A DNA stretch of 42,624 nt, from contig NW_019091380.1 in NCBI RefSeq assembly GCF_001949145.1, forward strand, positions 4,198 to 46,821, written 5' to 3'. Source of the DNA: Acanthaster planci. Lineage: Eukaryota > Echinodermata > Asteroidea > Valvatida > Acanthasteridae. Positions 23,126 through 34,375 of this stretch are shown here, in pieces. The stretch's first letter is position 1; each line of letters begins with the position of its first letter. The notes under the pieces were generated by a model. It was not told the DNA's origin. It was given only the letters and a program-made list of their open reading frames with translations, and did no database searches. A program made the translations under genes and the position numbers.

Positions 23126-25476
23126 GTGAGTATTTTTGAATCCCATTTTCTTTCCAGTACCATCCATATTAAACTTTGCCATCAATTCATTTTTTACCTG
23201 TCAAGATAAAGAGAGAAAAGAAAATCTTCACCAGCCGAGATATCTGAAAGCATTTAGAAAAACACATAAGTTAAACTGCATAAGTAAGTCATGCATTACA
23301 TCTTTCAAATCAAATATCATCGCAAATACCAACGGAATATTGAAGAATGCCATACATTGTAGATAAAGTATCCACTAAGTGAGTGCAGGGAATTCTTCCA
23401 GGTGGGTTTTAGGGAATGTACTGTCGGCAACATGTATTTGCAAGTCGCTGTTTTTGGCAGTATGTGCGGATGATGCTAAGAATACGAATGGAGTCCTCTT
23501 GGCATCAGGATGGTGCTATTTACCGAAACCAACAATTCGAATGTGGTCTATCAGCAGTGTCACTGGACTATAACACTGGAATTTCATAACCCACACTGTG
23601 ATATCCATTTAGGCCTACTGAATTTTACAGAACCATGGCTGGGAAATGTTCGTTTGCTGACTAATAATGAAAACATGCTGACTTTGGTTCGTGTACATCC
23701 ACTGAACTTTTCTGTTAACAGTTCCATGGACTCTTGCACGTGATACTCTTTCAAATGAATGCAAAATTGTAGGTGGATAGCATAATTACCTTCAAGAAGG
23801 GGATTTTTCCCCCAGTCGAAAAACTGTCATCTTCTTCGTCTTTTCAAACACAGTAGTTGTCATAGTCCACCAGCGGATATGGCTAGTCTCCCTTTCATGT
23901 CATTTTGTGTCATACATGTACATTGTACGTCCTACCGAGTTTATGCTGCTTATGGAAATTGCACCCAAATGTGCACCCGAGAAGAGGCATGATATAACCG
24001 CGCAGATGTTATATTAATTAAAGACGACTTAAAACAGGCTGGTATTGCTGTGTGCATGTGTATTTTAATGATAGCATCAGTAGTTTTATGGATGTGTGGT
24101 GGACGTGTCCGCATAACTTGGCTACAATTGGAAATAACTCATGACTGTTATGGGAACTGACACCAGCCACTCGTGTATAATTTTTGGGCTGTAGCCAAGT
24201 GACTCGGACACGGCATTTTCTGCATATCATGCATGCATGCAGTGTACAGGTCTAATTTTGTATGTGCACATATTGTACAGTACACGTCGGTATCACGATG
24301 CAGGTATTGTGACCTTATGGATTCATTGGGTTTCCAATCAATAATTTGGACTTAATGTACTCACAAAAAGTCAGATGTACAGTATGATATACAATAACCT
24401 TTTGCTTCTGTCCTTCATTTGTTGTAATCCATCAGGCAAACTCTCATTCTCTTTTAACATTGTTTAACAGCTGATCAATAGTTTCATTTTGTTTCTGTAC
24501 CTTCTGATGAACCTCTTCGCACTCTTTTTTTGAGAGATTCTGTTTATGTTTCTGTCAGTGGTTTGTTCACTGAATCATCTGGCTGCTGCTCCTCCATTCT
24601 TGGCATTTTCTGAAAATCAGAGAGCAGGGACCACTTCATTTTCTTTTCTGGTGACGATCGAGAAGTCAGCTTGTTTGTTTCTAAAAGCTAGATGACGTGA
24701 AGTTTGCAGCATCCTTAGCAACTTGGTTTGATGAGCAAGGTCTAGTTTAATGGCAACCAATCCGTTGTCTCCAAACTTCAAGGGAAACACCCATAACGCA
24801 GGGCTGTAATTCCAGGGAGAAAAAATGCCCTCAATATTTTTTATGTCTGAGTGATTATTCAAACCTCATCCCTCACCCAAAATATAATCGTAATCCTTCA
24901 ACCACATCTTACTGTCCCAATTTATTATGAAGAAAAAATCACCAAAATTTGATTTTTTATAAATATTAGGGATTCTTACTTGCTTAGATAAAGAAACAAA
25001 CTTCTCATTTATTTTGTACAAGAAGACAAACGAAAATGTAACTCTTTTTGAACAAAAATTGAAACTCCGATCCAAGACCGAAATCGAAAATCAGTGGGAG
25101 TAAATGGAATAAAAAGAACAGCCAAATTTGGCCATCCTGACAGAATTTCCTTAACTACATGCTGTACTGTTCCTAAAACTTATTTCCTCTGGAAATACAA
25201 AATCCAGGTGTCCAATTATGCACATTTCCTGCTTATAAAAGAGGTTTTGTACAAAACACACCAAATGTTACATATAATGGTAGGCCCCTACATATTTGTA
25301 TGTACTCCCATACGCTACTTGTAGACTTGCCAGAAATGCCAGGATTAGTTATGTACATAAAGTAACAGAAAAATAAAAAGCTATGTTTTCACATTTCGAA
25401 ACCAAGAAGTAAACCTAGGGATGGCTACAATCGGTTTAACTCTTGTCCAGCTGCATCTTTGTCACAGGTGCGCTTA
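23126..25476. other. No certain gene; may include the 3' part of the element to the right
   Basis: Several ORFs of 60-80 codons are present (for example 24617-24862 minus, 24866-25075 minus), none recognisable. Since the minus-strand transposase-like ORF ends at 25477, the next few hundred bases on its left may be the 3' end of that element, but no terminal repeat was found. Confidence 0.45.
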
Positions 25477-26505
25477 TTAATTGTGACCAGGACTTTTACA
25501 TTTTGTACGTGCAAGTTGAAACTTTGGAGGACGCCTAAACTCTTCCTCCCAAATTCTGATGTGGTGTTGTTTATGCATCACTTGTGCAAATGCAGAGGCA
25601 TGGAAATTAGTTGATCTAAAAAACCATTTGGTGACTAAATCATTAAGCTTTTCTAACCCTTGTTGACAAAGGTCAACAACGTAACCATGTTGCTTATCAC
25701 TTCTGGAAGATGGCAAGCTTGAATATGCATGCAGGGCGTCACATCTTTGGTTTGATACAACTTGCTGTACACATTTACCCAATCCTTACATGTAGCTCCT
25801 TGCTCAAAACTATCTGTGTCACTATCACACATATCCTGTTTCTATTTGATACAGAACCTGCCCAAACAGATTGCAGCAACATTCACTTGGTGTGTTCCGG
25901 AACAATATTTGCTAGATTTATTTTTGACATGATCATGCAGTGTTCAGGACCAGTGAAAGAATCATATTTGAGTTTTCCGTCAGATACAAAAAAATGCCAA
26001 TCTGAAATTCCAATGCTAGCTATGAAATCCTGAAAACGCGCAAATGTTTGAATTTGGCAAGATTGTCAGAGTTGAGTTTTACATGGTTGTCAAGGTCTTG
26101 TAGATACCTAATTATGTGATAAACCATTTGGTCTGCAATACGGATGAATAAGTGTAATGTATCAAGTACCACGTTGAATAATGGGACGGACTGAAAGAGG
26201 GGTTCTGAAACACAATGGATATTGTTCTTCTTATTGGAGGAAAGTTGACAAATTTCTTTGATTGTACATGCACCCTTGTTTGTATCACTCACTGACCATT
26301 TTTTGGTCACGTCAAATCTCAAATCTTTCAGGCACTTACACCACAAACAGGAACATGTGCTGGCAAATCCTCCCATTCCAGTTACTTGGTTCAACAATTT
26401 GAGATCCTCACCTAGATATTACTCAACTTGAATGGAATTGCTATTGATTTCAACTGATACGAGGCTTTCAAATTCGTCGATTAGACCTCTGAGGGTAGCC
26501 TTAAT
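25477..26505 (-). pseudogene. Element copy 1, ORF2, C-terminal half (DDE-nuclease-like), broken
   Basis: This is the second half of a transposase-like gene whose first half is at 30552-31715; the LINE between them splits it. In order on the minus strand it reads LRGLIDEFE, a TAA, then EDLKLLNQVTG (candidate second acidic residue, codon 26404-26406), CSCLWCKC (zinc-ligand-like), VVLDTLHLFIRIADQ, FTGPEH, KDVTP, and GLEKLNDLVTKWFFRSTN (candidate catalytic Glu, codon 25651-25653). It ends with a basic tail and stop at 25477. All of this is colinear with copy 2 at 34998-36060. At least one stop and several frame changes make it a pseudogene. The fold assignment is inference from motif order. Confidence 0.75.
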
Positions 26506-26825
26506 ACACCGTTATTAGTGAGGGCTCTCTTCTCGAGCTGCCACTTTTAATTTTCTCTGCTTTAGGTTCTAATTCTAATCGTATTTTATCTTTATTAGAA
26601 GTTTTCATCGTGTTTTGATCCGTGTTTGCTGTGCTCTCTGGGACTCCTGTGGTTTTATTAAGGTGGTGCTTGTTGTCATTGTTTCGTTATAAAGTGAGTT
26701 TTGTCGATTTTCTATCTCGCCCAAGTGCTTCGTTTTGTAACGTTCGGTGTACGTGTACTTATTGTATTGCTTAATTTGTATTCAACATGGCTGCCTTCAT
26801 TCTTTTTACCTGATTCTTACCGGTT

Positions 26826-27724
26826 TTGGTGTTTTTATATTGCATTCCTAATTCTAGTCAATACAGATTTTATCCTGTACGATCAGTTTTGCCTAGTCAG
26901 GTAACACTGTGTCGTACTGAATTTAATTCCTCTAAGATGTCACTTATAAAATGGTCCAAACACGGACAAATCAGTTTGGCCATTCCTGGTCATGATCTTC
27001 CACATGACATAACAGTGTTCATGGACATTGCTGTTAACCCAGGTCCTAATAACACAGAGTACACCTGCACTGATACCCCTCACGCCAGTTTGAATTCTTT
27101 GTCGAACCAACAAATAATGTACTCACACGTTCAGCTGCTGAGTATTCGAAAGATCAATCATTGTTCTATTCAGACTGAGATATTTCAGGTTCTAAAGGCA
27201 AATGGAATTCTTCGATTTAGGGGGCGGAGAACAGGTTGCCGTCGTTGCAAAATCAGACATAAGACTCTGGCCCATATTGGTCAACAACCTGATTGCCATC
27301 ATCATCATTTCCAAGTTAATTTTGAGAAACGTGTTTGTGTTCCGATTCCTTTGAATTTAAGTAGTAATCCTGATAATCGACTGACACTCAGCCATGTTAT
27401 TTTTGAGAGGTCTCTCTCAAAAAAATGGCTGATTTTGTTACATATGCAATAAGAACCCAAGCTGATCTCTTTGCTCTAACTGAGACATGGTTTACTGCAA
27501 TGGATGTTGCCCATAAGGTTGAAGCCACCCCACCTGGTCTTAGACTGCTTGATCAGCATCGTCAGAATCATGTCGGAGACAGAACAGCTCTGCTGTTCAG
27601 AGAAAATTTAAATGTTCAGAAAATTGCTGGGGTGAAACACACTCGTTTGAGTATTCAGAGTGGTCCGTCGGGATTAATTCCATCAATTACGATTAATTAT
27701 TTTACCGACCCCCTCACACTTTAA
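26826..27724 (+). pseudogene. LINE 5' ORF region: leader and endonuclease start
   Basis: A leader ORF with VNPGPN at about 27032-27049, a motif seen near the N-terminus of CR1/L2-type ORF2 proteins, and an RFRGRRTG stretch near 27218. The frame changes near 27425, where the endonuclease begins with ADLFALTETW (the catalytic Glu is in TETW, about 27483) and runs to a stop at 27724. Confidence 0.65.
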
Positions 27725-28626
27725 ATTACCCTTATACAGTTAACCATTTCTTGGGTGATTTTGCCACTTATCTGGAATCCATTGTTTATCACCGGAGTCC
27801 GTTTTAATAACTGGTGATTTTAACATACAAGTTGATAGCACTACTTGAATCTATGGGTCTTCAGCAACATGTCAACATGCCCGTGCATGAGATGGGTCAC
27901 ATATTGGACCTTGTCATTACTCAGCAAACAGAGATGGTTCTAGACAGTCTTCCAACACCATGTCATCTCTTTTCAGATCATTTTTCTGTTCTGTGTAATT
28001 TGAAATACATGTATAAGAGACCTTTTCCTGTCAAGGAGGTTATTTATCGAAACATCAAATCCATAAACATTGATTTGCTGAAAGGCGATTTGGGTTCTTA
28101 CAAGATGTGTGCGGACACTCCTCAATGTCTTGAGGAGCTTGTTAAATGTTATTAAACTACACTAGATGGAGTTTTTAACAAACATGCCCCACTGAAGTTG
28201 AAGTCAGTTCCTGTCAGGCCCCGCTTGCCTTGGTTTGATCAAGAAATCAGGTTGACTTTGAAGCTGAGGAGGATAGCTGAGAGGAAGTGACGGCGAACCA
28301 ACAACGCTTGTGACCTTTTAGGTTACAAACAGCGTAGAAATATGGTCACTTCTCTCTTGAACAAGACTCGTTTTGATTTTTACAAAAGAGTTTATTGATA
28401 ATAATAGCTCTGATCATGCGAAAGTATTGAAGGCGTCAAAATCACTGCTTGGGTATTCTGTTACTGCTCCTCTTCCTCCATTTACTAATAAATTGACTTT
28501 GGCTAATGAGATGGGTAACTTCTTTGCGAAAAAGATTGCAAATATTCATGCCAAACTTGACAACTTAGTTTTTAATACACCTGCTGGAGTATCTTACTTC
28601 AATCAAAAACATTATCTAGTGATTTA
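27725..28626 (+). pseudogene. LINE endonuclease C-terminal part and linker, broken
   Basis: Contains GDFN (27813-27824, Mg-binding Asp/Asn of endonuclease), HILDLVIT, and SDHFSV (catalytic His). These are in different frames, with a stop soon after GDFN. The linker to the reverse transcriptase has several stops, including TGA near 28289. Confidence 0.65.
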
Positions 28627-29550
28627 TTGTTTGACCAATTTAAATCCTTGACTGAGTTACAGGTAAAGCAGCTTTTTGTGAAATCTTCAAAGAAGTCTTG
28701 TGCCCTAGATCCAATGCCCACCAGTTTGGTGGGTGAGTGCCTTGATGTTCTGCTTCCTGTATTAACTAAAATGATCAACCTATCTCTTGAGACTGGTACA
28801 TTTCCTGGTGATTGGAAGGAAGCTTTGGTTTGCTCTTTGCTAAATAAGGACAACCTTGACCTGATTGTTGAAAACTATCGGTCAATCAGTAACTTACAAT
28901 TTATATCCAAACTGCATTGGCACATGTCCAAACATTGTCTGTTTCCGGTTCATCAATCATCTTACAGGAAACATCACAGTACGGAGACTGTCCTTTTGAA
29001 GGTAAAAGATGATATATTGCTGAAGATGAACTCTCAGCATGTGACTTTACTTGTTCTTTTAGACTTCAGTGCAGCCTTTGATAAGGTTGATCATGACATT
29101 TTGCTGAAAGGTCTGGAGTTGAAAGCTGGAGTTTCAGGCAAAGCTTTGGATTGGTTTACATCCTATTTGTCAGGTAGAAGCCAACGCGTTTCTATCTATT
29201 CAAACTTAACTGTGGGGTTCCTCAGGGATCATGTTTAGGGCCTTTTTTATTTACGATTTATGCTTCTAGATTATTTGACATCATTGAGCACCATCTGCCT
29301 AATATTCATTGTTTTGCTGATGACACACAGCTGTATCTGTCTTTTAAACCAAACGATGATGTTTCCTGTCAGATTGCTGTAGCTGCGATGAAAAGTTGCA
29401 TCCAGGACATAAGACAGTTGATGCTGCATGATAGGTTAATGATACTAAGAGTGAGCTCTTGATCATTGGTCTAGACAATAGCTCAAAAAGTAAAGATTGC
29501 TAACATCACTCCGGGAAAATCTGCTGTCTGTCCATTCACATATCTCAGAA
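28627..29550 (+). pseudogene. LINE reverse transcriptase
   Basis: Fingers/palm with DPMPTSL and QSSYRKHHSTET. Motif A is LLDFSAAFDKVDH (first Asp codon 29062-29064). A one-base frame change near 29215 precedes GVPQGSCLGP (motif B-like). The active-site FADD is at 29313-29324. These motifs place it firmly in the non-LTR reverse transcriptases. It is not functional as it stands because of the frame change and later stops. Confidence 0.85.
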
Positions 29551-29552
29551 AT

Positions 29553-30086
29553 TTGGGATCATGGTTTGACTCTGAACTTAAAATGAATACTCATTTTGAC
29601 AAGGTTTGCTCAGCTGCATTTTTTCCTCTTCATAATATCAAACGTATCAGTAAATTCCTGTCAAGTGATTCCCTATGTACACTCGTCCATGCATTTGTGA
29701 CGAGCCGTCTGGACTATTGTAACAGTTTAATGTATGGTTGCCAGGAGAACAAATAGCAAAACTCCAAAGGGTTCATAATGCAGCGACCAGACTTGTTTGA
29801 ACATATACATGTAATTCCTGTATTATGTCAGCTCCACTGGTTTCCCATTCGTTCAAGAATTCATTTCAAAATTATCCTATTGACATTTAAAACTCTTCAT
29901 GGACTATCTCCCAGGTACCTGCAAGATCTTATTATTGTTAAGAGACATTGCAGGTATCAACTCAGGTCTGGTAACAAAGGTCCTCTTTTGGACTATCCTA
30001 GTGGGAAGATGCTATCCACTCTAGGTGATAGGTCTTTTTCTGTGGCAGCTCCCAAGTTGTGGAATGCTTTGCCACTTTCCATTTGA
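29553..30086 (+). pseudogene. LINE C-terminal domain
   Basis: Two ORF pieces (29553-29756 and 29778-30086) carry SRLDYCNSLMYG, LHWFPIRSRIHFKI, FKTLHGLSPRYL and GDRSFSVAAPKLWNALP. These are the usual C-terminal landmarks of CR1/L2/Rex1-type elements in fish and marine invertebrates. A stop and frame change separate the pieces. Confidence 0.8.
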
Positions 30087-30247
30087 CAAGAACAAAGACT
30101 TAGCATTTTTAAATGTAAATTGAAAACTTTCCTCTTCAGACGAGTATTTTAGATGTATAATTGTATTTTGGTCTTTTCTCCTTTTTTCATTTCTAGGGTC
30201 ACCATGTCAGTTAGTTAGAGCTGAAATTATGTAGGTAGGGTTTGAGG

Positions 30248-30334
30248 CGTCTGTCCCCTGGAAAGGTCGAGACATCACCGATGTCGATGGGGTTTAGGCT
30301 TATTTAGTTAGTTACCCCATTGACGGGACAGACG
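30248..30334 (+). ncRNA. Predicted three-way-junction RNA in the LINE 3' UTR
   Basis: The outer stem CGTCTGTCCC (30248-30257) pairs perfectly with GGGACAGACG (30325-30334). Inside, GACATC-acc-GATGTC (30271-30285) and ATGGGGT...ACCCCAT (30287-30293 with 30314-30320) form two further hairpins. I checked for hammerhead core words (CTGATGA, GAAA) and did not find them. It could be a recognition structure for the reverse transcriptase or another RNA function. Confidence 0.5.
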
Positions 30335-30480
30335 TATCCCCATACTCCGGTTTGGGCACTGGCATGGTGGCCTGTTTTTCTCTCTACTTATTGTATAATT
30401 TGCTTTGGTTTTAAATAGGTTTTGTGTGCTTGGATTTTTAAATTTTTTTTATGTACTTGGTTTTGAATAAGTTTTCAGTG

Positions 30481-30551
30481 TAATGCGCCTTTGATCACTG
30501 CAGTGGAAAAGGCGCATTATGAATTCTAAATTCTTCTTCTTATCATTATTA
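30481..30551 (+). ncRNA. LINE 3'-terminal hairpin and tail
   Basis: TAATGCGCCTTT (30481-30492) pairs with AAAGGCGCATTA (30508-30519), and CACTG pairs with CAGTG inside it, giving a tight hairpin. It is followed by a TTC/ATT-rich tail. A terminal stem-loop plus simple-repeat tail is typical of L2/CR1-like LINEs, where the reverse transcriptase recognises the 3' stem-loop. Confidence 0.6.
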
Positions 30552-31715
30552 TGACTTGTTGTCTTCAGAACATCTAGCAATGGCAAGTAAATAATTTCCC
30601 TGTTCAGATTTGCAAGTATCTTCACTAATGATTGTAAATGAGAAATTCACAAGATGCTTTTTTTTTACCCTGACGTGTCCCATCTCCGCTCAATTTAATT
30701 TGTACAGTGCCATTTTCACAAGGATGGGCCGTTGATGGAATGCTTAAAATGGATAGGAGTGCTTCTTTCATCGAGTGTACAACTCCAGTGAACTTCTGAC
30801 TGCCTTGTTGGACATTCACGTCAGTTAAAGGACATTGCTTGTTGATTCCTTTCTTCCTTTTCTTCAGGGCACCAAGTCTGGGCAAATGTTGATAGCATTT
30901 CTGAGAGATGTTAAACTTGTCTAACACAAACATCATCTTATCAATGTCATCTTGAGACACTTCTGGACTTGCAATGTTATCAGAGAATTTAATTTAAAAG
31001 TCTGTTTTCATCTTTCAATGTCAAACAAACTGGTGTAAATTGGGTATTTTCAGATGCATGTAAGACAGATTGTTTTCACATCTTGATTTTTTCTGAGCGG
31101 TGCCGGTATTTTTGTGCATGTTTATGCTGCAATTTTGTTTTCGCCTGTCCTCGTTGTCCTTGCTTTTTTTTTGTCTGGGTTTTTCATATGTTTCAATTTT
31201 CTGAAGCACTCATCTTTTGTATCTTTAGTTTGATCAAGCTCAGCCTTTAAAGTATCAAGTTCATTCTCAAGTTTTTGTCTCTTCGCTTTCTCGTCACTGA
31301 GGTCATTTTCAAGTTTTCGTTTTCTGGGAGTACCTGTTGCATTGGGTAATTTTAGTGTGTAGCTAGACATTTGCCGTCGATCAAGTTGCTGTTTCAAAGA
31401 TAATCCACCCTGCTTTGCCTTTTTGATATGCAAGTGCCGACATCATCTTCAATTTCCATTGCAATGTTTTCAAGATGGGGGAACATCAACGTAGTCCAGT
31501 GAAACACAGTGCTTTGTGAGGATGGATTCTTAGATTGTTTTAACATTATCTGACGACAACAGGTTTTGCCCACCTTGATTTGTAATTGTGTACAAGAACA
31601 GGTTGTTGACATCAAGATTCACAATGTTAGGGTAGGCAGCACTTGATTGTGAAGCAACATCAACGAAAGCAATAAACCATGCCAGTATTACTCTGACAAG
31701 AACAGGCCGAGCCAT
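30552..31715 (-). pseudogene. Element copy 1, ORF2, N-terminal half, broken
   Basis: It starts at the ATG at 31713-31715 with a positively charged then hydrophobic leader (MARPVLVRVILAWFIAFV), then IVNLDVNNLFLYTI. A lysine/glutamate-rich coiled-coil region follows (KRKLENDLSDEKAKRQKLEN, about 31250-31330), then a basic segment, CPLTDVNV, VQIKLSGDGTRQGK (candidate first catalytic Asp, codon 30682-30684), and FTIISEDTCKSEQGNYLL. There it meets the LINE. Frame changes occur near 31560 and 31430 and in an A9 run just after GDGTRQG. Copy 2 has the same order of segments. Confidence 0.72.
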
Positions 31716-32100
31716 GGTTAATTTGTCTGAACCAGTGCAAGTCTGCAAGTCAAATTTTCAAAGTTGAGATTGATTTTTTTTCTGAGCACAGTTACTCAAA
31801 AACTTTGGCAGAAAACAGCCCAAGCAAAATCACATCATGAAATACAGGAAAATCAACCATGCATATTAGTTTCTGATTTTGGGTGAATAAATTTATGAAA
31901 ATTATGACCTGGATTGATCAAAATTAACCATAGCTTCTTACAGTTATTGGTCACGGCAAAATAAAAAGAAAATGCATGATAAAGAATCAAGTTCAATCAC
32001 ACTTTCAAGTTTACAGACAAATACCTGGGAGACTGGGGTAGGGATAGACCCTAAAGCACAATGTCATCCAGTAAACGTTCAGGAAAGTAGATTTGTATAT

Positions 32101-32726
32101 TCACGATTTCACAAATGTGACAACAAGCACAAATCCCTGATGCCCGAAGATTGGCTGTCCATCAACAGAAAATTCCCTCAGTGGTTCACGTTCACTCAAG
32201 CAAAAAAACAGTTTGTTTTCAGAAATGTAGGCGAAGTCTTTATACTCGTTGACTACATGGAAATTCCATCCATTTCCTAAAAACTGGTCTAAACTCTTAA
32301 TGTCTGACAACAGATATTGTCCACGTTTCTTTGGGGTGCCAAGAACTTGCAGATCACTAAAAATGTCCTCGGTTATCTGCAGTCCAAGTTCAACCAAACT
32401 GTCAACTTTCCTCTGGCAGTGAAGTGCCTCCTCAATTGCAATCCGAAGATTAGAGAAAAACAGGCCTCTTCCAGATTCGTCAGATATCAGAAATTCCTCA
32501 GGAACAATAAGGATATCCAACGCAATATGCCACTTGGCAATTTTAGATGGCCAACCAACTGTACAGGACAATACAATTGCTCGTTCTCAAACTTGGTGTT
32601 GATGATACGAAGCTCAAAAAACTTTGGAGTCGACCAACTCACAGGCTTTTCTTCTCTTGGGATGGATGGCCCCGATGCAAGGTCTTTGTAGTCAATCCTT
32701 TGCTGCTTTCTCAAAGAATGTGTCAT
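32101..32726 (-). pseudogene. Element copy 1, ORF1: chromo-barrel-like segment plus conserved unknown domain
   Basis: Starts at the ATG 32724-32726 (stops lie in frame just upstream) with RIDYKDLASGPSIP. The frame changes near 32560, then runs FLISDESGRGLFF, ALHCQRKVDSLVEL, GNGWNFHVVNEYKDFAYI, LSEREPLREFSVDG to a stop at 32101. It aligns along its whole length with 37278-37985. Where copy 2 has YDEWRPADTIID, this copy has the diverged IAKWHIALDILI. It lies 385 bp upstream of ORF2 on the same strand, so the two were probably one element. The function of the C-terminal domain is unknown to me. Confidence 0.65.
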
Positions 32727-34025
32727 TCTTCATCAAACCTGGAGGGAAAAGGACAAGTAGGCCCAATTTAATTTTCATTAAAGGTTCTTGCATAGGACAG
32801 GGCATTTTAGTCGGCACTGGATATCTGTTTAATACAAGGCTGTAACACATGACATAGGCCTAGGCCTACTGTCATTCTCCTAAAACTTGTTATTTTTAAG
32901 TAACAGTAACCAGGTAGGCCTAACATTCATGAACACAGACGAATTTGTTTGTGACTTTTGACTCTTCATTGTCTTGAGATTTCATTGTATTTTAAACTGG
33001 TATGGTCATACATGATGACAGGAAAAGTTCAAAACCTTTCCAGTTGTGGTCAGGGTGAAAATAAGAAAAAAGTAATTCACTTTGCACGACGAGAAAGTCT
33101 GTGTGTCGGAAATGGATATGCATTGGCATGACTGTAGTAGGCTTATTCATTACTCATATTCGCTTATTACTTTAATGCCTAATGATATTTTACGACAAAT
33201 CTTGGTTAAATTTCTCAGTTTTAAGCTTATTTTCCAAACAATATATGAAAACAAGACACCTCATTTTTTATAATGTTTGTAATAACATTTACTGAAACAG
33301 AAGACAGGAAATCCTTGAAATCAACGCGAGATCACTGACGTCCAGTAGCAATAATAACCATTAACAACGCAAGATTTTCATGGCTAATCCACACCCTTGT
33401 CTCTCACCACCCACTCCACACGATTTTGCTACACAACTTCTACGTTTACCTTTTATCTGCTCTTATCACTTCTGATCTATTATGTCAATTTTGTTTGTTG
33501 TGCTGGATTTAAGCCCCTTTTCATCAATTACTGCCTTTAGGTACTTTCTTCCTTAAACCGAATAGGAAAGTTTATGCTGTGCCTTGTCCATGAAACTTTT
33601 AATGTGGCATGTTTTTATTCAAAGCACACGGGCAACATCCGGGTAAAGTCAATGTACATGTGCATGGGGGCTCCAACACTGCTCCAACTGCCTGCTCTTG
33701 TGCATATTCAGTTTCAGCACAATATACATGTGGTTCAATTTCTGATGACAGACTTACATTTATCTTATATCTTCTAGCTGTACTTTGGTTCTGCTTCACT
33801 TAGAGACGGTATGCAGTGGCACTGGTTTTATTCAGAGTGGGGGTATCTTTTCTTGAACAGCCTGTGTTTTGAAATCCCCAATTGCAAATGGAGAGCGTGG
33901 GATGAATCAAAGTTATAGTTATTTCCCCATGCGACAAGACAGCTGGTAAAGAAATTGCATTGGCAAGATAGCTTAACTTTGTTTATGCATGGTCAGAGCA
34001 GTTTATTGCCAGATCGATAACTATC
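32727..34025. other. Spacer between the two element copies, no gene seen
   Basis: AT-rich. TAGGCCTA palindromes occur near 32857-32872 and 32915. ORFs of 60-74 codons overlap on both strands and look random. The 5' end of element copy 1 probably lies in the first few hundred bases, but no terminal repeat is evident. Confidence 0.5.
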
Positions 34026-34035
34026 AATAGCATGA

Positions 34036-34375
34036 CATTTCCCGGTCATAGGGAACCGCGAAAACTGATTTGTATGTACAATCACTAAAGCTACTTTTTT
34101 GCTTGTTATTGACATAATTAATCACAATGCATTTCCGGTCGTACGCGACCCACGAAATAATCTAAATGAATCTCAATGTCATGTTTCTGGTCGTACGTGA
34201 CCCGCAAAACATCAAATAAACCATAAATGTACAAGTATATTTCCGGTCGTACGCAACTTACGAAATATCGATTTACCAATACTCCAAGTTGTTCCCGGTC
34301 GTACGCGACCCGTGCAACATTTAACTCATAACTGCACAAAATATTTCCGGTCGTACGTGACCCACGAAACCCAAA
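34036..34375. repeat. Array of six hairpin-forming units, ~52-bp spacing
   Basis: The core TTTCCGGTCGTACGCGACCC-acGAAA recurs with GGTC starting at 34044 (degenerate), 34137, 34189, 34245, 34297 and 34349. The last four steps are 52, 56, 52 and 52 bp. Each good unit has a dyad GGTCG-tacg-CGACC and an outer pair TTTC...GAAA, while the ~28-bp spacers between units are unrelated in sequence. 52 is not a multiple of three, so this is not a coding repeat. Function unknown. Confidence 0.8.

Larger units (their letters stand above)
26506..30551 (+). mobile_element. CR1/L2-superfamily LINE, 4.05 kb, decayed, inserted in element copy 1
   Basis: The limits are set by where the interrupted minus-strand gene stops (26505) and resumes (30552). 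The order fits a CR1-like non-LTR retrotransposon: an N-terminal VNPGPN motif, apurinic-type endonuclease fragments, reverse transcriptase with LLDFSAAFDKVDH and FADD, then the C-terminal SRLDYCNSL and LHWFPIRSRIHFKI segments, and a structured 3' UTR ending in a hairpin and a TTC/ATT-rich tail. Frame changes and stops throughout show it is inactive. No clear target duplication is visible. Confidence 0.85.

Noticed and set aside
30248-30334. Hammerhead-type ribozyme at the three-way junction
   Set aside because: The conserved core words CTGATGA and GAAA are not in the junction positions.
34036-34375. CRISPR-like array (conserved cores, unrelated spacers)
   Set aside because: The window is clearly an animal genome, the cores are degenerate, spacing is irregular at one end, and there are no cas genes. 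Only the core/spacer look is shared.
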